A stretch of DNA of 62,071 nt from Methanosphaera sp. (GCA_017430835.1 JAFRMD010000179.1:1-62071), one strand, 5' to 3'. Counted from the first letter of the stretch, positions 36,821-46,721 are shown. The notes: generated by a model from the letters alone, not told the origin. Made by a program: numbers and translations.

Positions 36821-37768
36821 TTAATCACCATTCAATGGATTGAAACATCTTATTACACTAGTTCCAATATTTCTAAGTTCAGGTAATTCCTTATCACATT
36901 TATCCACCTTATTCGGACAATTGTTATGATAAGGACAACCCTTCGGAATATTTCTGTATGATGGCTGATGACCTTCAGTTAACTGAAAATCAATTTCAGG
37001 CAATGCTTTGTACAAAGAACGTGTGTACGGGTGTAATAATCCTTCACCATCCGCTGAAAAATTTTTAGTTTCCGTGATTTCAATAACATAGCCCAAATAC
37101 AATATTGCAATCCTGTCACTTGTTTTCATAGCTGTGTAAATATCATGGGTAATAAGAATCATACCCACTCCTTTTTCTTTAAGGTTAATTAAGTGATTTA
37201 TTGTTTCTTCTACAGCTTTTTCATCAAGACCTGGAGTAGGTTCATCTGCAATAATTATTTCAGGTTTATTAAGCAGTGCAGTTGATATCAATACCTTACG
37301 TGCCATACCCCCAGATAACTGGAAAGGATACATCTCATCTACTTCTTCAGATAATCCATATTGATTAAAAATTTCACGCTGCTTACGTAAAACTTCTTCT
37401 TTTTCATTTTCATCTTCAATATAACCTATAGCTTGTTCTTTAACTTTCATAAGAGGATTTAAGTAATTTACTGATTGAGGAATTAAACTTATTTTATTTC
37501 CCCGCAACTCTTTTTTCATTTCATCAGTCATTTCTTTTCCCTTATATTTAATGCTCCCTGACACATTAGCATTTGGAGGCAAAATTCCAAGAATTGCATG
37601 AGCAAGCAAACTTTTTCCAGAACCACTGGAACCTAAAACAGCCAATATTTCATGTTCACTTATGTCCATCGTTAAATCAGAAATAACATGCAATTCTCTT
37701 TGTTCCAAACCTTTAAAGTATTGTGAAAAAGAAATTGATAACTTTTCTACTTCTAATAATTTATCCAT
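36821..37768 (-). CDS. ABC importer ATPase, NikD/DppD-like (operon 1)
   Basis: The Walker A segment is LAVLGSSGSGKSLLAHAILG. The signature is QLSGGMARKV and Walker B is IIIADEPTPGLDEKAVEE. After the nucleotide domain comes the oligopeptide-type C-terminal region with a cysteine set (CPYHNNCPNKVDKCDK, then a later C), as in DppD/OppD/NikD ATPases. It is 315 residues, against 313 in the paralog at 42.2-43.1 kb. It is followed by the NikE-like ATPase one base after its stop. Confidence 0.9.
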   Translation of the reverse strand: MDKLLEVEKLSISFSQYFKGLEQRELHVISDLTMDISEHEILAVLGSSGSGKSLLAHAILGILPPNANVSGSIKYKGKEMTDEMKKELRGNKISLIPQSVNYLNPLMKVKEQAIGYIEDENEKEEVLRKQREIFNQYGLSEEVDEMYPFQLSGGMARKVLISTALLNKPEIIIADEPTPGLDEKAVEETINHLINLKEKGVGMILITHDIYTAMKTSDRIAILYLGYVIEITETKNFSADGEGLLHPYTRSLYKALPEIDFQLTEGHQPSYRNIPKGCPYHNNCPNKVDKCDKELPELRNIGTSVIRCFNPLNGD

Positions 37769-37783
37769 AAAATTTCACCTTTA

Positions 37784-38641
37784 TTACGTTTGTGCACTCA
37801 GTGGATCCAATAACTTATGCACATTTTCTCCAATTAAATCAAAAAGCAATACTAATAACAGTAAGGACAAACCTGGATAAAATGCTAACCACCAACATCC
37901 TAAACTTAAATAATGCATAGATTCAGCGAGAATTATTCCTATTGCTGGTTGATGTGGTGGAAGACCAAAACCAAGGAATGAAATACTGGCTTCGTGCATT
38001 ATAGCATGCGGAAACATTAATATTACGCCGACTATTATCTGTGAAATTACAAGAGGCAAAATATGTTTTTTTGCAACGAACCATTTTGACCGTCCTAACT
38101 CATATGATAACTTTACAAATTCAGTAGTTTTTATCTTCTTTATCTCAGCCCTAAGAATTCTGGCAAGCGGTGTCCAATGAGTTAATCCAACACCCATGAT
38201 TACACCATAATATCCTCCTCCAAAAGATATGGAGACCAATATTATTAACAGAATATGAGGAATTGAACCGAATAAATCTATTAATGCTGCTACAAATTCA
38301 TCAGCCACATCATTCACACTTGAAAGAACGCCTAATACAATTGCTACAACAGTACTTATAGCTGATGCGAAAGCACCTACTCCAATACTTAAACCTAAAC
38401 CTAGAATAGTACGCGTAAACATGTCCCGCCCCATCCAGTCAGTTCCAAACCAGTGCTCAAATGAAGGTGGTTGATTAATATATCCAAAATTGGTTGTTAA
38501 AGAGGATGCGTCAATAAAAAAATTACTTAAAAAAACTGAAATCAATATTAAACAAGCAACTATTGTAATTACCAATGTTTTTGTACGTAAATTTGCATTA
38601 TACAAAAACCATGGTTTATTCTCGTTTTTATTTTCTGTCAA
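37784..38641 (-). CDS. ABC importer permease, NikC/DppC-like (operon 1)
   Basis: This inner-membrane permease has about six hydrophobic segments. The early loop is PSFEHWFGTDWMGRDMFTRTI and the EAA-like coupling loop is ILRAEIKKIKTTEFVKLSYELG, with the DppC ending AIGIILAESMHYL. The frame extends to 38725, but a GGAG SD at about 38653 suits TTG 38641. ATG 38650 is only one base after it. With TTG the N terminus aligns with the paralog at 43.1 kb. It overlaps the upstream permease gene by about 14 bases. Confidence 0.86.
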   Translation of the reverse strand: MTENKNENKPWFLYNANLRTKTLVITIVACLILISVFLSNFFIDASSLTTNFGYINQPPSFEHWFGTDWMGRDMFTRTILGLGLSIGVGAFASAISTVVAIVLGVLSSVNDVADEFVAALIDLFGSIPHILLIILVSISFGGGYYGVIMGVGLTHWTPLARILRAEIKKIKTTEFVKLSYELGRSKWFVAKKHILPLVISQIIVGVILMFPHAIMHEASISFLGFGLPPHQPAIGIILAESMHYLSLGCWWLAFYPGLSLLLLVLLFDLIGENVHKLLDPLSAQT

Positions 38642-39620
38642 GATTCTCATTCTCCTTAATTCTTGGATCAACAAAGTAATATAATATATCTGCAAATAAA
38701 TTTCCTGCAAACACGAACACTGCACTAATCAATACTATGCCTAACAACAACGGCACATCACTTTGAAGTCCTGCCGCTACAGCAGTCTGTCCTATTCCCG
38801 GGTAAGAAAATACTTGTTCCACCAATACCGCTCCACCAAACAATTCACTGAAGTTTAAAAATTGTAAAGTAAGTGCTGGAAGTAGTATATTTCGTAATGC
38901 TTGTCTTTCAATTAATGGCCATCCTTCTTCTCCCCTTGCACGAGCAAATAGAATATAATCGGAAGACAACACGTCGACCAATTCATTTCTAGTGTACATT
39001 GCTATTGGCGCAACCCCCACTAAACTTAGAGTGATAACTGGTAAAACCAATCTTGCTATCCACTGCCATATTGTTACATTTGTCTCTATCGTTCCTATAG
39101 GAACTCCCATACCAACTGGGAACCATCTCAACTCTATTGAAAATATTATTAAAACCAACAAACCTATCCAAAATGATGGTGCGGACTGTAAAATATAACA
39201 GTATACTTTTACTATTTTATCTATCCATGATCCTTTATTCTTACCTGCAACAATTCCTAAAACGAATCCTAAAATTCCACTGATTACCCATGATATTGCC
39301 ATTAATACTATTGATGCTTCAAATTTTTCAATTATAACTTGACTGACAGGTATCCTGTATATTAAGGAATTTCCTAAATTTCCTTGAAGCAACATGCTTA
39401 ACCAATTGGCTATTTTAGTAGTTAGAGGTTGATTTACTCCCCAATACTGTTCCAGTAATGCTCTTTGGGCTGGACTTACATATGATTGTTGTAAATATGC
39501 ATTAACGGGATCTATTGGTGATAATTCAAGTAATATGAAACTGAAAATTGCTACTGCCAACATCAATACAATAAAGTGGATAGTTTTATTTCTAATAAAT
39601 AACATAACTTTTTTATTCAA
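38628..39620 (-). CDS. ABC importer permease, NikB/DppB-like (operon 1, TTG start)
   Basis: This DppB-class permease has about six membrane segments. It includes LSPIDPVNAYLQQSYVSPAQ near residues 33-52, MYTRNELVDVLSSDYILFAR (EAA loop) and LFGGAVLVEQVFSYPGIGQT. The start is TTG 39620, with GGAGATGA upstream. It pairs with the NikC-like permease to form the translocation pore. The paralog at 44 kb has the same motifs. The gap after the binding-protein gene is about 80 bases. Confidence 0.88.
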   Translation of the reverse strand: MNKKVMLFIRNKTIHFIVLMLAVAIFSFILLELSPIDPVNAYLQQSYVSPAQRALLEQYWGVNQPLTTKIANWLSMLLQGNLGNSLIYRIPVSQVIIEKFEASIVLMAISWVISGILGFVLGIVAGKNKGSWIDKIVKVYCYILQSAPSFWIGLLVLIIFSIELRWFPVGMGVPIGTIETNVTIWQWIARLVLPVITLSLVGVAPIAMYTRNELVDVLSSDYILFARARGEEGWPLIERQALRNILLPALTLQFLNFSELFGGAVLVEQVFSYPGIGQTAVAAGLQSDVPLLLGIVLISAVFVFAGNLFADILYYFVDPRIKENENLDRK

Positions 39621-39703
39621 AATAAATCATCTCCAAAAAAATAGTCTAAAAAAAAATAATTAATAGTTTTTTTATTAAAAACTATAATCATATTGTTAAT
39701 ATT

Positions 39704-41329
39704 TTATTTTGATTCTTCTCGAGTCCAATCACAAATATTTGCCATGAAATCTTGTCCCATAGCAGGTGCTTTACCCATATTTACCCCATCTTTTACAAAG
39801 TAACAATAATTATAATCTGCTACCCATAACCATGGAGCTTCAGCATTTGGACTGAATCCTGAATCACTGCTAATATATGCAGCTTTTGACCATAATTGGT
39901 TTGCTTGGTCTTGGCTTGAAGCAGATAATGCTAAATCAAGTACTAAATCTACTTCAGGATTACCATATTCATTAGGGTTCATATAATCATCTTCAGTAAA
40001 GTTTTCTTTACTGTAGAATTGTTGATATATGTTTCTGTATGGGTTATCTGATGATTGTTGCATTAAAACAGCATTTGAGTACATGTTTTGATATATTGTA
40101 TCCCAATCTGTTCCTTCTAATTGAATGTCAATACCTAATGCTTTTGCTTGTTCTGATACAACAGTTGCTAATGATTGTCTAGCTTGATCTTTTGAACTGT
40201 AGAATAGTTTGAATGAAGCTTTTTGTCCATCTTTTTCTCTTATTCCATCACCATCAGTGTCTTTCCATCCTGCTTCTTCAAGTATTTTTTTAGCTTCATC
40301 AGGATTATTGTCAGCTATTATACCTTCCTTATTTGCATATGGTAAAGAATCTACTCCTGTATATTGTGGTACTCCGTGTCCTTTATATACCTCATCTACA
40401 ATTGTTTGTCGATTGATTCCTAAGTTTAATGCTTTTCTTATAGCTAAATCACTTGTAACATTGTTTCCTACTGCGTGTCCTTGGTCTGTTTTAACTCCTG
40501 TGTCTGGAAGATATGGTAAACTTAATCCTTGTGCTCTTGGACTTTTATAATCTACTAATTTATATCCTTCAGCTGTTTGGTTTAAGCTTGTAAATGGTGC
40601 TTGAACAACATCTGCCTGTTTTGATTTGACAAGTTCAAATGCAGTATCTTCTTCAGGGAATAGCATTGTAACTTGTGTAAAGTATGGTTTTTTACCATAA
40701 TAATTTTCATTTACTTCAAATATTGCTTGTTGTCCTTTGTCCCATTGTTTGAGTTTATATGGACCTGAACCTATAGGATTGGCACCATAAGTTTCATTGT
40801 TATAGTCTTTTTCAGGTACGATACCAATGTATCTTAAATCATAAACAAATGTAGATTGTGCTTTTTTAAGTTTGAATTCAACTGTTTTATCGTCAATTGC
40901 CTTAGCTTCTTCTAGATTTGACATATCCAGTTGAGAATTACTTGTTCTTGCTTCATTAAATGTGAAAGCCACATCACTTGCTTTTAATGATTCATTGTTT
41001 GAAAATTTAACATCGTCTCTTATTCCTACTGTCCATGTTAGACCGTCAGAACTTATATTATAACCTGTTGCTAAGTCATTAACAAAGCTACCGTTTTCAT
41101 CTGAAGTTAATAAAGTACTTTGTACTAGTGGATTAAAGTTCAGATGTCCACAACCCCAACCAGTCAATGGATCAAATCCTGTTTCTGGTTCTCCTGCATG
41201 TCCAGGTGCTGTTACAACAAGATGAGTAGGATCATCATCTGCTGAATTACCTAAAAATGAGGAGGCTGCAATGATAGCTATGATAATAACAACAACTGCT
41301 ATAATAGCATATTTAATTTTATTATCCAT
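39704..41329 (-). CDS. ABC importer substrate-binding protein, nickel/opine/peptide class (SBP 1)
   Basis: This family-5 binding protein of 541 residues is anchored by one N-terminal membrane segment (IAVVVIIIAIIAASSFLG) rather than by a lipobox cysteine. GEPETGFDPLTGWGCGH near the mature N terminus is the NikA/opine-type start, and IGSGPYKLKQWDKGQQ is the family-5 signature. Nickel, a metal chelate or a short peptide could be the ligand. The SD is AGGTGA. It heads operon 1, preceded by several copies of the palindromic motif and a TATA box. Confidence 0.86.
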   Translation of the reverse strand: MDNKIKYAIIAVVVIIIAIIAASSFLGNSADDDPTHLVVTAPGHAGEPETGFDPLTGWGCGHLNFNPLVQSTLLTSDENGSFVNDLATGYNISSDGLTWTVGIRDDVKFSNNESLKASDVAFTFNEARTSNSQLDMSNLEEAKAIDDKTVEFKLKKAQSTFVYDLRYIGIVPEKDYNNETYGANPIGSGPYKLKQWDKGQQAIFEVNENYYGKKPYFTQVTMLFPEEDTAFELVKSKQADVVQAPFTSLNQTAEGYKLVDYKSPRAQGLSLPYLPDTGVKTDQGHAVGNNVTSDLAIRKALNLGINRQTIVDEVYKGHGVPQYTGVDSLPYANKEGIIADNNPDEAKKILEEAGWKDTDGDGIREKDGQKASFKLFYSSKDQARQSLATVVSEQAKALGIDIQLEGTDWDTIYQNMYSNAVLMQQSSDNPYRNIYQQFYSKENFTEDDYMNPNEYGNPEVDLVLDLALSASSQDQANQLWSKAAYISSDSGFSPNAEAPWLWVADYNYCYFVKDGVNMGKAPAMGQDFMANICDWTREESK

Positions 41330-41365
41330 AGTTATTCACCTAAAATAATAGTATTAACAAATAAA

Positions 41366-41382
41366 AAAAGGTAATACTTTTT
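41366..41382. promoter_or_regulatory. Operator-like palindrome in the leader of operon 1
   Basis: AAAAGGTAATACTTTTT matches the palindrome AAAAAGTA-W-TACTTTTT with one mismatch. It lies 37 bases upstream of the SBP 1 start, between the TATA box and the gene. Confidence 0.5.
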
Positions 41383-41396
41383 AAAGAAAAACTACT

Positions 41397-41409
41397 AAAA
41401 AAGTAATAC
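41397..41409. promoter_or_regulatory. Second leader copy of the motif, operon 1
   Basis: AAAAAAGTAATAC is a strong half-palindrome with its centre, 31 bases from the copy at 41366. Close spacing suggests cooperative binding by the same regulator. Confidence 0.4.
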
Positions 41410-41455
41410 ATATTGATTATATCTTAATACATAGTCATATTTATGATATAATTAT

Positions 41456-41492
41456 TATTTAAATATTACTAATAAAAAATAAAGTATTACTT
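41456..41492 (-). promoter_or_regulatory. Promoter block of operon 1: TATA box plus operator
   Basis: The block reads TATTTAAATATTACTAATA, seven variable bases, then AAGTATTACTT, a perfect 11-bp palindrome. The same 37-base layout occurs at 46806-46842 before operon 2, with 30 fixed bases identical. On the minus strand the operator comes first and ATATTTAAATA is the likely TATA box, giving a leader of about 100 bases. Confidence 0.6.
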
Positions 41493-41514
41493 ACTTCTTT
41501 TTTAATATTTAAAT

Positions 41515-41523
41515 AAGTAATAC
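41515..41523. promoter_or_regulatory. Distal GTAATAC motif near the operon 2 end
   Basis: AAGTAATAC occurs about 30 bases further upstream of the promoter block. It is the weakest copy and may be incidental. Confidence 0.25.
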
Positions 41524-41544
41524 AAAGAAAAAAAGAAATAAAAG

Positions 41545-42156
41545 TTATAAGTTATTAATCTCATCAAACAACAAGATTTCATCACTTATTACTTCAAGTA
41601 AATCCTTATCATGACTTACTGCCAAAACCCCTATATTAGACTTTTTACAATAATCAAGTAATGCATCCCATATCTGTACCTGAGTAACTGCATCAAGCAT
41701 AGTGGATATTTCATCGGCAATAATGAACTTTGTTTCAGGATTTAAAGCTCTGAGTATGCTGAATCTTTGTAATTCACCACCAGATAATTCACTAGGCCAT
41801 CTGTTCATCCAATTATCTTTTAAACCAAAAGTATCTTTTAAGTCTTTAGGAGGATTCCAGGATTCAGTTAAAACTTTATGCATTTTCCATTTAGGATTCA
41901 TGGTTTTTTCAGGATGCTGAAAAATCAATTGTACAGGATAAAAACCTTTACTATTGATTACTTCCTTGTCCAAAGTAACTGTACCTGTATAATTTGAAAT
42001 ATACCCGGACATAATTTTACAAAGAGTACTTTTTCCAGTACCACTATCTCCCATTAATCCAATCACTTTATTATCAGGTATTGAAATACTAATATCCTTT
42101 AAAAGTGGCTTATTTTTTTTATAAGCAAAGGAAATATTGTTTGCTTTAAGATACAT
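41545..42156 (-). CDS. ABC importer ATPase, NikE/DppF-like (operon 2)
   Basis: This is a 203-residue paralog of the ATPase at 36.2 kb. Walker A is GDSGTGKST. The Q-loop region is VQLIFQHPEKTMNPKWKMHK, the signature LSGGELQRFSI, and Walker B KFIIADEISTMLDAVTQVQIW. An AAGGAGG SD precedes ATG 42156. It starts two bases after the stop of the NikD-like gene and ends operon 2. Its T-rich 3' flank could end transcription, but that flank also carries the distal regulatory motif of operon 1. Confidence 0.88.
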   Translation of the reverse strand: MYLKANNISFAYKKNKPLLKDISISIPDNKVIGLMGDSGTGKSTLCKIMSGYISNYTGTVTLDKEVINSKGFYPVQLIFQHPEKTMNPKWKMHKVLTESWNPPKDLKDTFGLKDNWMNRWPSELSGGELQRFSILRALNPETKFIIADEISTMLDAVTQVQIWDALLDYCKKSNIGVLAVSHDKDLLEVISDEILLFDEINNL

Positions 42157-42158
42157 AA

Positions 42159-43100
42159 TCAGTCAACCTCCTTGTTATAATTATGACAACGAATCATAAC
42201 TCCATCATACTCCAATAGTTCAGGCTTCTCTTTCAAACACTTTTCTGTTTTAATAGGACAATTTTCACAATATACACAACCTTGTACTTCCTCAAGTGGT
42301 TGTACTCCATGTGTTAATTTAAAACCATTTTTTGGAAGCGAATCAATCAATGACTTAGAATAAGGATGTAAAAGTTTACTTGAATCACTGAAATTCTCTG
42401 CCCTATTAATTTCAATTACGTATCCTGAATAAAATATTGCAATCCGATCAGCCAATTCTAATGCAACATTAATATCGTGAGTAATTAACAAAACACCCTT
42501 TCCTTCATCTTTTAAGGTTCTGATATCATTGATAGTTTCTTCAACACTTTTTTGATCCAAACCGGGAGTAGGTTCATCAGCTATTAATAAGTTAGGATTA
42601 TCTAACAATGCTGTAGATAACAATACTTTTCTTGCCATACCCCCAGATAATTCAAAAGGATATAAATCATCAACACTTTCATCTAAACCATATTTTTCAA
42701 AGACTTCTCTTTGTCTAATCTTTTTTTTCTCAAATTCAGATTCATCTTCACATTCACCTATGGCTTGATTGGATACTTTCATTAAAGGATCCAGGAAATT
42801 TACTGATTGTGGTATTAAACAAATCTCTTTACCACGCAATTCTTCTTTTGTTTCTTGGTCTAAAGTTTTATCCTTATACTTAATTTCCCCGGTTACATGA
42901 GCATTATAAGGCAAGATACCTAAAATTGAATGGGCCAGTAAACTTTTTCCAGAACCACTTGAACCCAGTATGGCAACTATTTCCTTTTCTTTAACATCAA
43001 TTGTTAAATCACTTATCACTTTTAAATCATGACGATTTAATCCTTGAACATATTGTGTAAAGGATATTGATAAATTATTTACTTCTAATAACTTATTCAT
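42159..43100 (-). CDS. ABC importer ATPase, NikD/DppD-like (operon 2)
   Basis: It has LAHSILGILPYNAHVTG after Walker A GSSGSGKSLL, ELSGGMARKVLLSTALLDNP (signature) and LLIADEPTPGLDQKSVEE (Walker B). The C-terminal cysteine set CVYCENCPIKTEKC plus a later C matches the OppD/NikD C-terminal region. It is highly similar to the 36.8 kb paralog throughout. The SD is GGTGG before ATG 43100. Confidence 0.9.
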   Translation of the reverse strand: MNKLLEVNNLSISFTQYVQGLNRHDLKVISDLTIDVKEKEIVAILGSSGSGKSLLAHSILGILPYNAHVTGEIKYKDKTLDQETKEELRGKEICLIPQSVNFLDPLMKVSNQAIGECEDESEFEKKKIRQREVFEKYGLDESVDDLYPFELSGGMARKVLLSTALLDNPNLLIADEPTPGLDQKSVEETINDIRTLKDEGKGVLLITHDINVALELADRIAIFYSGYVIEINRAENFSDSSKLLHPYSKSLIDSLPKNGFKLTHGVQPLEEVQGCVYCENCPIKTEKCLKEKPELLEYDGVMIRCHNYNKEVD

Positions 43101-43115
43101 AAAAAACCACCAACT

Positions 43116-43967
43116 TTAGTTATTTGCCTCTGAAGGATCTAACAATCGTTTAAGATTATCTCCCACTATATCAAATAACAATACAACAATTAATAATGCT
43201 ACACCTGGGAAGAATGCTAACCACCAAGCACCCATTGCAAGATAAGACATTGATTCTGATAATATTATACCAATAGCAGGTTCATGTGGTGATAAACCAA
43301 ATCCTAAAAATGTTACACTAGCTTCGTGCATAATTGCATGTGGGAATACTAGTAAAATTCCTACAAATATTTGTGATAGTACCAATGGCAATATATGTTC
43401 TTTTGCTATCCATAGCTTATTTTTTCCAAATTTTTCAGATAATGAAACATATTCTGAAGTGTTAATCTGCATGATTTCAGCCCTTAATACTCTTGTTAAG
43501 TTTATCCAATGTGAAAATGCTACTGCAAGTGTTACACCAAAGGCACCTTTACCTAATGCTATTGATATCATCATAATCAATAGGATATGAGGTATTGAAG
43601 CAAATAAATCTATTAACCATGAGACAAATTCATCACAGTATTTGTTGATACTTGCAACAAATGCCAATATCATGGATATTATACCGGATAATATTGATGC
43701 ACCTAATCCAATCAGGATACTTAAACTTAGACCTTTGATTGTTCTTATAAACATGTCTCTTCCCATCCAGTCAGTACCGAAGATATGCTCAAAGGATGGA
43801 GGCTGCATTTTAATAGCAAAATTTGTAGGCAAATTTGCATCTATCATTAAACCGCTGACAAATATTACTAACAAGATAAGTACTGTTAAAGCTATTGTTA
43901 ACAAAGTCTTTTGTCTTAAATTCAATGATGAGAATAAACCCTTATTATACCATGGAAGTTCATTCAT
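43116..43967 (-). CDS. ABC importer permease, NikC/DppC-like (operon 2)
   Basis: This six-segment permease has PSFEHIFGTDWMGRDMFIRT and the coupling loop VLRAEIMQINTSEYVSLSEKFG, ending PAIGIILSESMSYL. A GTG at 43976 is in frame, but GGAG just before it suits ATG 43967, which I choose (MNELPWYNKG). It overlaps the end of the NikB-like gene by about eight bases, so the permeases are probably translationally coupled. It is a clear paralog of the permease at 37.8 kb. Confidence 0.88.
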   Translation of the reverse strand: MNELPWYNKGLFSSLNLRQKTLLTIALTVLILLVIFVSGLMIDANLPTNFAIKMQPPSFEHIFGTDWMGRDMFIRTIKGLSLSILIGLGASILSGIISMILAFVASINKYCDEFVSWLIDLFASIPHILLIMMISIALGKGAFGVTLAVAFSHWINLTRVLRAEIMQINTSEYVSLSEKFGKNKLWIAKEHILPLVLSQIFVGILLVFPHAIMHEASVTFLGFGLSPHEPAIGIILSESMSYLAMGAWWLAFFPGVALLIVVLLFDIVGDNLKRLLDPSEANN

Positions 43968-44955
43968 CGTTTTCACTCCTTATTCTTGGATCAACATATT
44001 GATATATTATATCAGCAATTAAATTACCCGTAAAAACAAATATTGTACTTACGATTACAATACCTAATAATAATGGTACATCTGATCTAAGGCCTGCAGC
44101 TACTGTTGCTTGACCTATACCTGGGTATGAAAATACTTGTTCGACAAGAATTGTTCCGCCAAATAATTCATTAAATGACAGGAATTGTAATGTAATGGCT
44201 GGAAGCAATATATTTCTAATACCGTGATTCTTAATTGTTCCCCAGAAACTTTCACCTCTGGCTTTAGCAAATAGGAAATAATCACTTTTTTTAACATTGA
44301 TTAGTTTGTCCCTTGTATACATTGTAATTGAAGCAATACCAACTACACTTAGTGTTATTGCCGGTAATATCAATCTATCCAGCCATTGCCAGAATGTTAC
44401 CGTATCTGATAATTGTCCTATTGGAACGGATAATCCTATTGGGAACCATCCCAGATATACGGAAAATACCATCAGAAATACGAGACCTATCCAAAATGTA
44501 GGTGAAGACTGTAATATATAACAGTAGGTTTTAATTATTTTGTCTACCCATGTTCCTTCCTTAGCACCTGCAATCACTCCTAATCCAAAGCCTACAAATG
44601 CAGATATTACCCATGATACCATCATGAGAGTTATTGATGCTGTGAACTTTTGCATGATTACTTCTGTAACGGGTACTCTATAAATTAATGAAAAACCCAT
44701 ACTTCCACTTGCTAGTGTTTGTAGCCATCCCATTACTCTTTCTGTTAATGTTAAATTTGTACCCCAATATTGTCCCATTATCTCTAATTGTTGTTGACTA
44801 ACAATTCTTTGACCTAAATATGCTCTTACAGGATCAATTGGAGATAATTGAATCATGATAAAACTAATAGCAGCGATAACAATTAATAAAATAAGCAGTC
44901 TTACAATTTTTAATCCTAAAAATTTAGCTAATCTTTTATTATTTATTTTAATCAT
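43960..44955 (-). CDS. ABC importer permease, NikB/DppB-like (operon 2)
   Basis: This DppB-class permease of 331 residues has LSPIDPVRAYLGQRIVSQQQ, MYTRDKLINVKKSDYFLFAK (EAA loop) and LFGGTILVEQVFSYPGIGQA. It is closely similar to the operon 1 copy at 38.6-39.6 kb. It follows the binding-protein gene by about 95 bases. The start at ATG 44955 follows a weak GGGA SD. Confidence 0.9.
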   Translation of the reverse strand: MIKINNKRLAKFLGLKIVRLLILLIVIAAISFIMIQLSPIDPVRAYLGQRIVSQQQLEIMGQYWGTNLTLTERVMGWLQTLASGSMGFSLIYRVPVTEVIMQKFTASITLMMVSWVISAFVGFGLGVIAGAKEGTWVDKIIKTYCYILQSSPTFWIGLVFLMVFSVYLGWFPIGLSVPIGQLSDTVTFWQWLDRLILPAITLSVVGIASITMYTRDKLINVKKSDYFLFAKARGESFWGTIKNHGIRNILLPAITLQFLSFNELFGGTILVEQVFSYPGIGQATVAAGLRSDVPLLLGIVIVSTIFVFTGNLIADIIYQYVDPRIRSENDE

Positions 44956-45048
44956 CCCTGAAAATTTATTTATAAAAAAAGTATCGAAAATATTTAAAGA
45001 AAAAATGATTTATATGTGGAAAATAAATCATTTTATGTTATTAAATAT

Positions 45049-46656
45049 TTATTTAGTTGCGTTTACACGTTTCCAATCGTAGATGTTACCCCAGATGTCT
45101 CCACCGTGTGGATAAATAAGGTGAGTGCTATTGGAGATGTCTAATGAATCATCTACGAAGTAAGCATAATCTACTGTTCCAACCCATAAGAATGGATAGT
45201 TAGAGTTTGCTTGTTTTGCTGCTTGAGACCATGTTGCATATGAACTGTTTAAGTCTTGAGTCATTGCTGAATCTATTAATGAGTCTACTGCAGAATCATT
45301 TAGTACTTCTGGGTTGTCATATCCTTCACCAGCTACTCTTGAATCGTATTGATGTTCAATTTCATATGGATCTGCTGAACCGAATCCCCATACTACTCCT
45401 ACTTTGTTTCTTACTGGGTCAATGTCATCCCAACTTTTACCTTCTGGAGTGATTTCAATTCCTATTTTTTTGGCTTGTTCAGCTACTGTAACAGCTATTG
45501 CTTGTCTTTCCGATGCTGATGATTTATAGTATACTGGGAATGAAGCTTTAACTCCATCTTTTTCTCTTATTCCATCTCCATCAGTGTCTTTCCAACCTGC
45601 TTGTTCTAGTACTGCTTTTGCTTCATCCACTTTACCATCGGTGAAAGCTGATTGGAATGCCCAAGGTAATTGATTTGCTACTCCTGTGTATGATACGTTT
45701 CCATATCCGTTGAATGCTCCGTCGATTAATTCTTTTCTGTTTATACCTATGTTTAATGCTTCTCTTATTGCTGGATCTCCTGTTACATTGTTACCATATG
45801 TATTGTTATCTGATCCTATTTTTTGACCTGTGTCCATTTGTGTTGGTAATGATATTCCACGTACATCTATTGAATCGAAGTACTCTAAGTGGTATCCATC
45901 TATTGTTTCGTTTGTGTATGATAATGGTACTTCTGCTATGTCTACTTGTTTATTTTTGACTGCTGCAAATGCTGCATCTGAATCTAAGAAGAGGTTAGTT
46001 ATTTTTTTGAAGTATGGTTTTTCGCCATAGTATTCGTCATTTCTTTCTAAGATAAATTGTTGTCCTTTATCCCATTGAGCTAATTTATATGGTCCGGAAC
46101 CTATTGGTTTTTGTCCATATGTTTCATTATTATAATTTGCTTCTGGAACAATTCCAACATCTGTTAATTTGTTTATGAATGTTGAATCTTCTTTTTCAAG
46201 AGTAAATACTACTTGAGTATCACTTGTTGCTTGAACATCTTTCATTGAACTTAAATCTGCACCTTCACCAAATTCTTTTGCTGTTTTGTATGAAAATGCT
46301 ACATCTTTAGCTGTTAATTTAGAACCATCAGTGAATTTTACATCATCACGAATATCTACTGTGTATGTTTTATAATCACCTGATATATCATATTTTGTAG
46401 CTAAATCGTTTACAAAGCTATTGTTTGCATCTCTTTTGAGCAATGTACTTTGTATCAGAGGTTCTGTTCCTGAATCATGATACCCCCATCCGTGCATAGG
46501 GTCAAATCCATATTCTGGTTCTTCACCGTGAGCTGCTACACAAGCTACTAGCTCATCTTCTGCATGTTCACCAGTTCCACCACCTAAAGCGATGGCTGCT
46601 ACGACAATAACAGCTACAACAGCTATGATTGCACCTATTATATACTTTTTATCCAT
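45049..46656 (-). CDS. ABC importer substrate-binding protein, nickel/opine/peptide class (SBP 2)
   Basis: This paralog of SBP 1 has 535 residues, with an N-terminal anchor segment (IIGAIIAVVAVIVVAAIALG) and no lipobox. It starts mature with HGEEPEYGFDPMHGWG, rich in His and acidic residues, which suits a metal or metal-chelate ligand. IGSGPYKLAQWDKGQQF is the family signature. The SD is GAGGT. The gene heads operon 2. SBP 1 and SBP 2 differ through much of the ligand domain, so the two importers may take related but different substrates. Confidence 0.87.
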   Translation of the reverse strand: MDKKYIIGAIIAVVAVIVVAAIALGGGTGEHAEDELVACVAAHGEEPEYGFDPMHGWGYHDSGTEPLIQSTLLKRDANNSFVNDLATKYDISGDYKTYTVDIRDDVKFTDGSKLTAKDVAFSYKTAKEFGEGADLSSMKDVQATSDTQVVFTLEKEDSTFINKLTDVGIVPEANYNNETYGQKPIGSGPYKLAQWDKGQQFILERNDEYYGEKPYFKKITNLFLDSDAAFAAVKNKQVDIAEVPLSYTNETIDGYHLEYFDSIDVRGISLPTQMDTGQKIGSDNNTYGNNVTGDPAIREALNIGINRKELIDGAFNGYGNVSYTGVANQLPWAFQSAFTDGKVDEAKAVLEQAGWKDTDGDGIREKDGVKASFPVYYKSSASERQAIAVTVAEQAKKIGIEITPEGKSWDDIDPVRNKVGVVWGFGSADPYEIEHQYDSRVAGEGYDNPEVLNDSAVDSLIDSAMTQDLNSSYATWSQAAKQANSNYPFLWVGTVDYAYFVDDSLDISNSTHLIYPHGGDIWGNIYDWKRVNATK

Positions 46657-46721
46657 ATTTTTACCTCATATTTGAAATAAATTTATAATTTGAATACATG
46701 AAATTAATATTAAAAATAATT

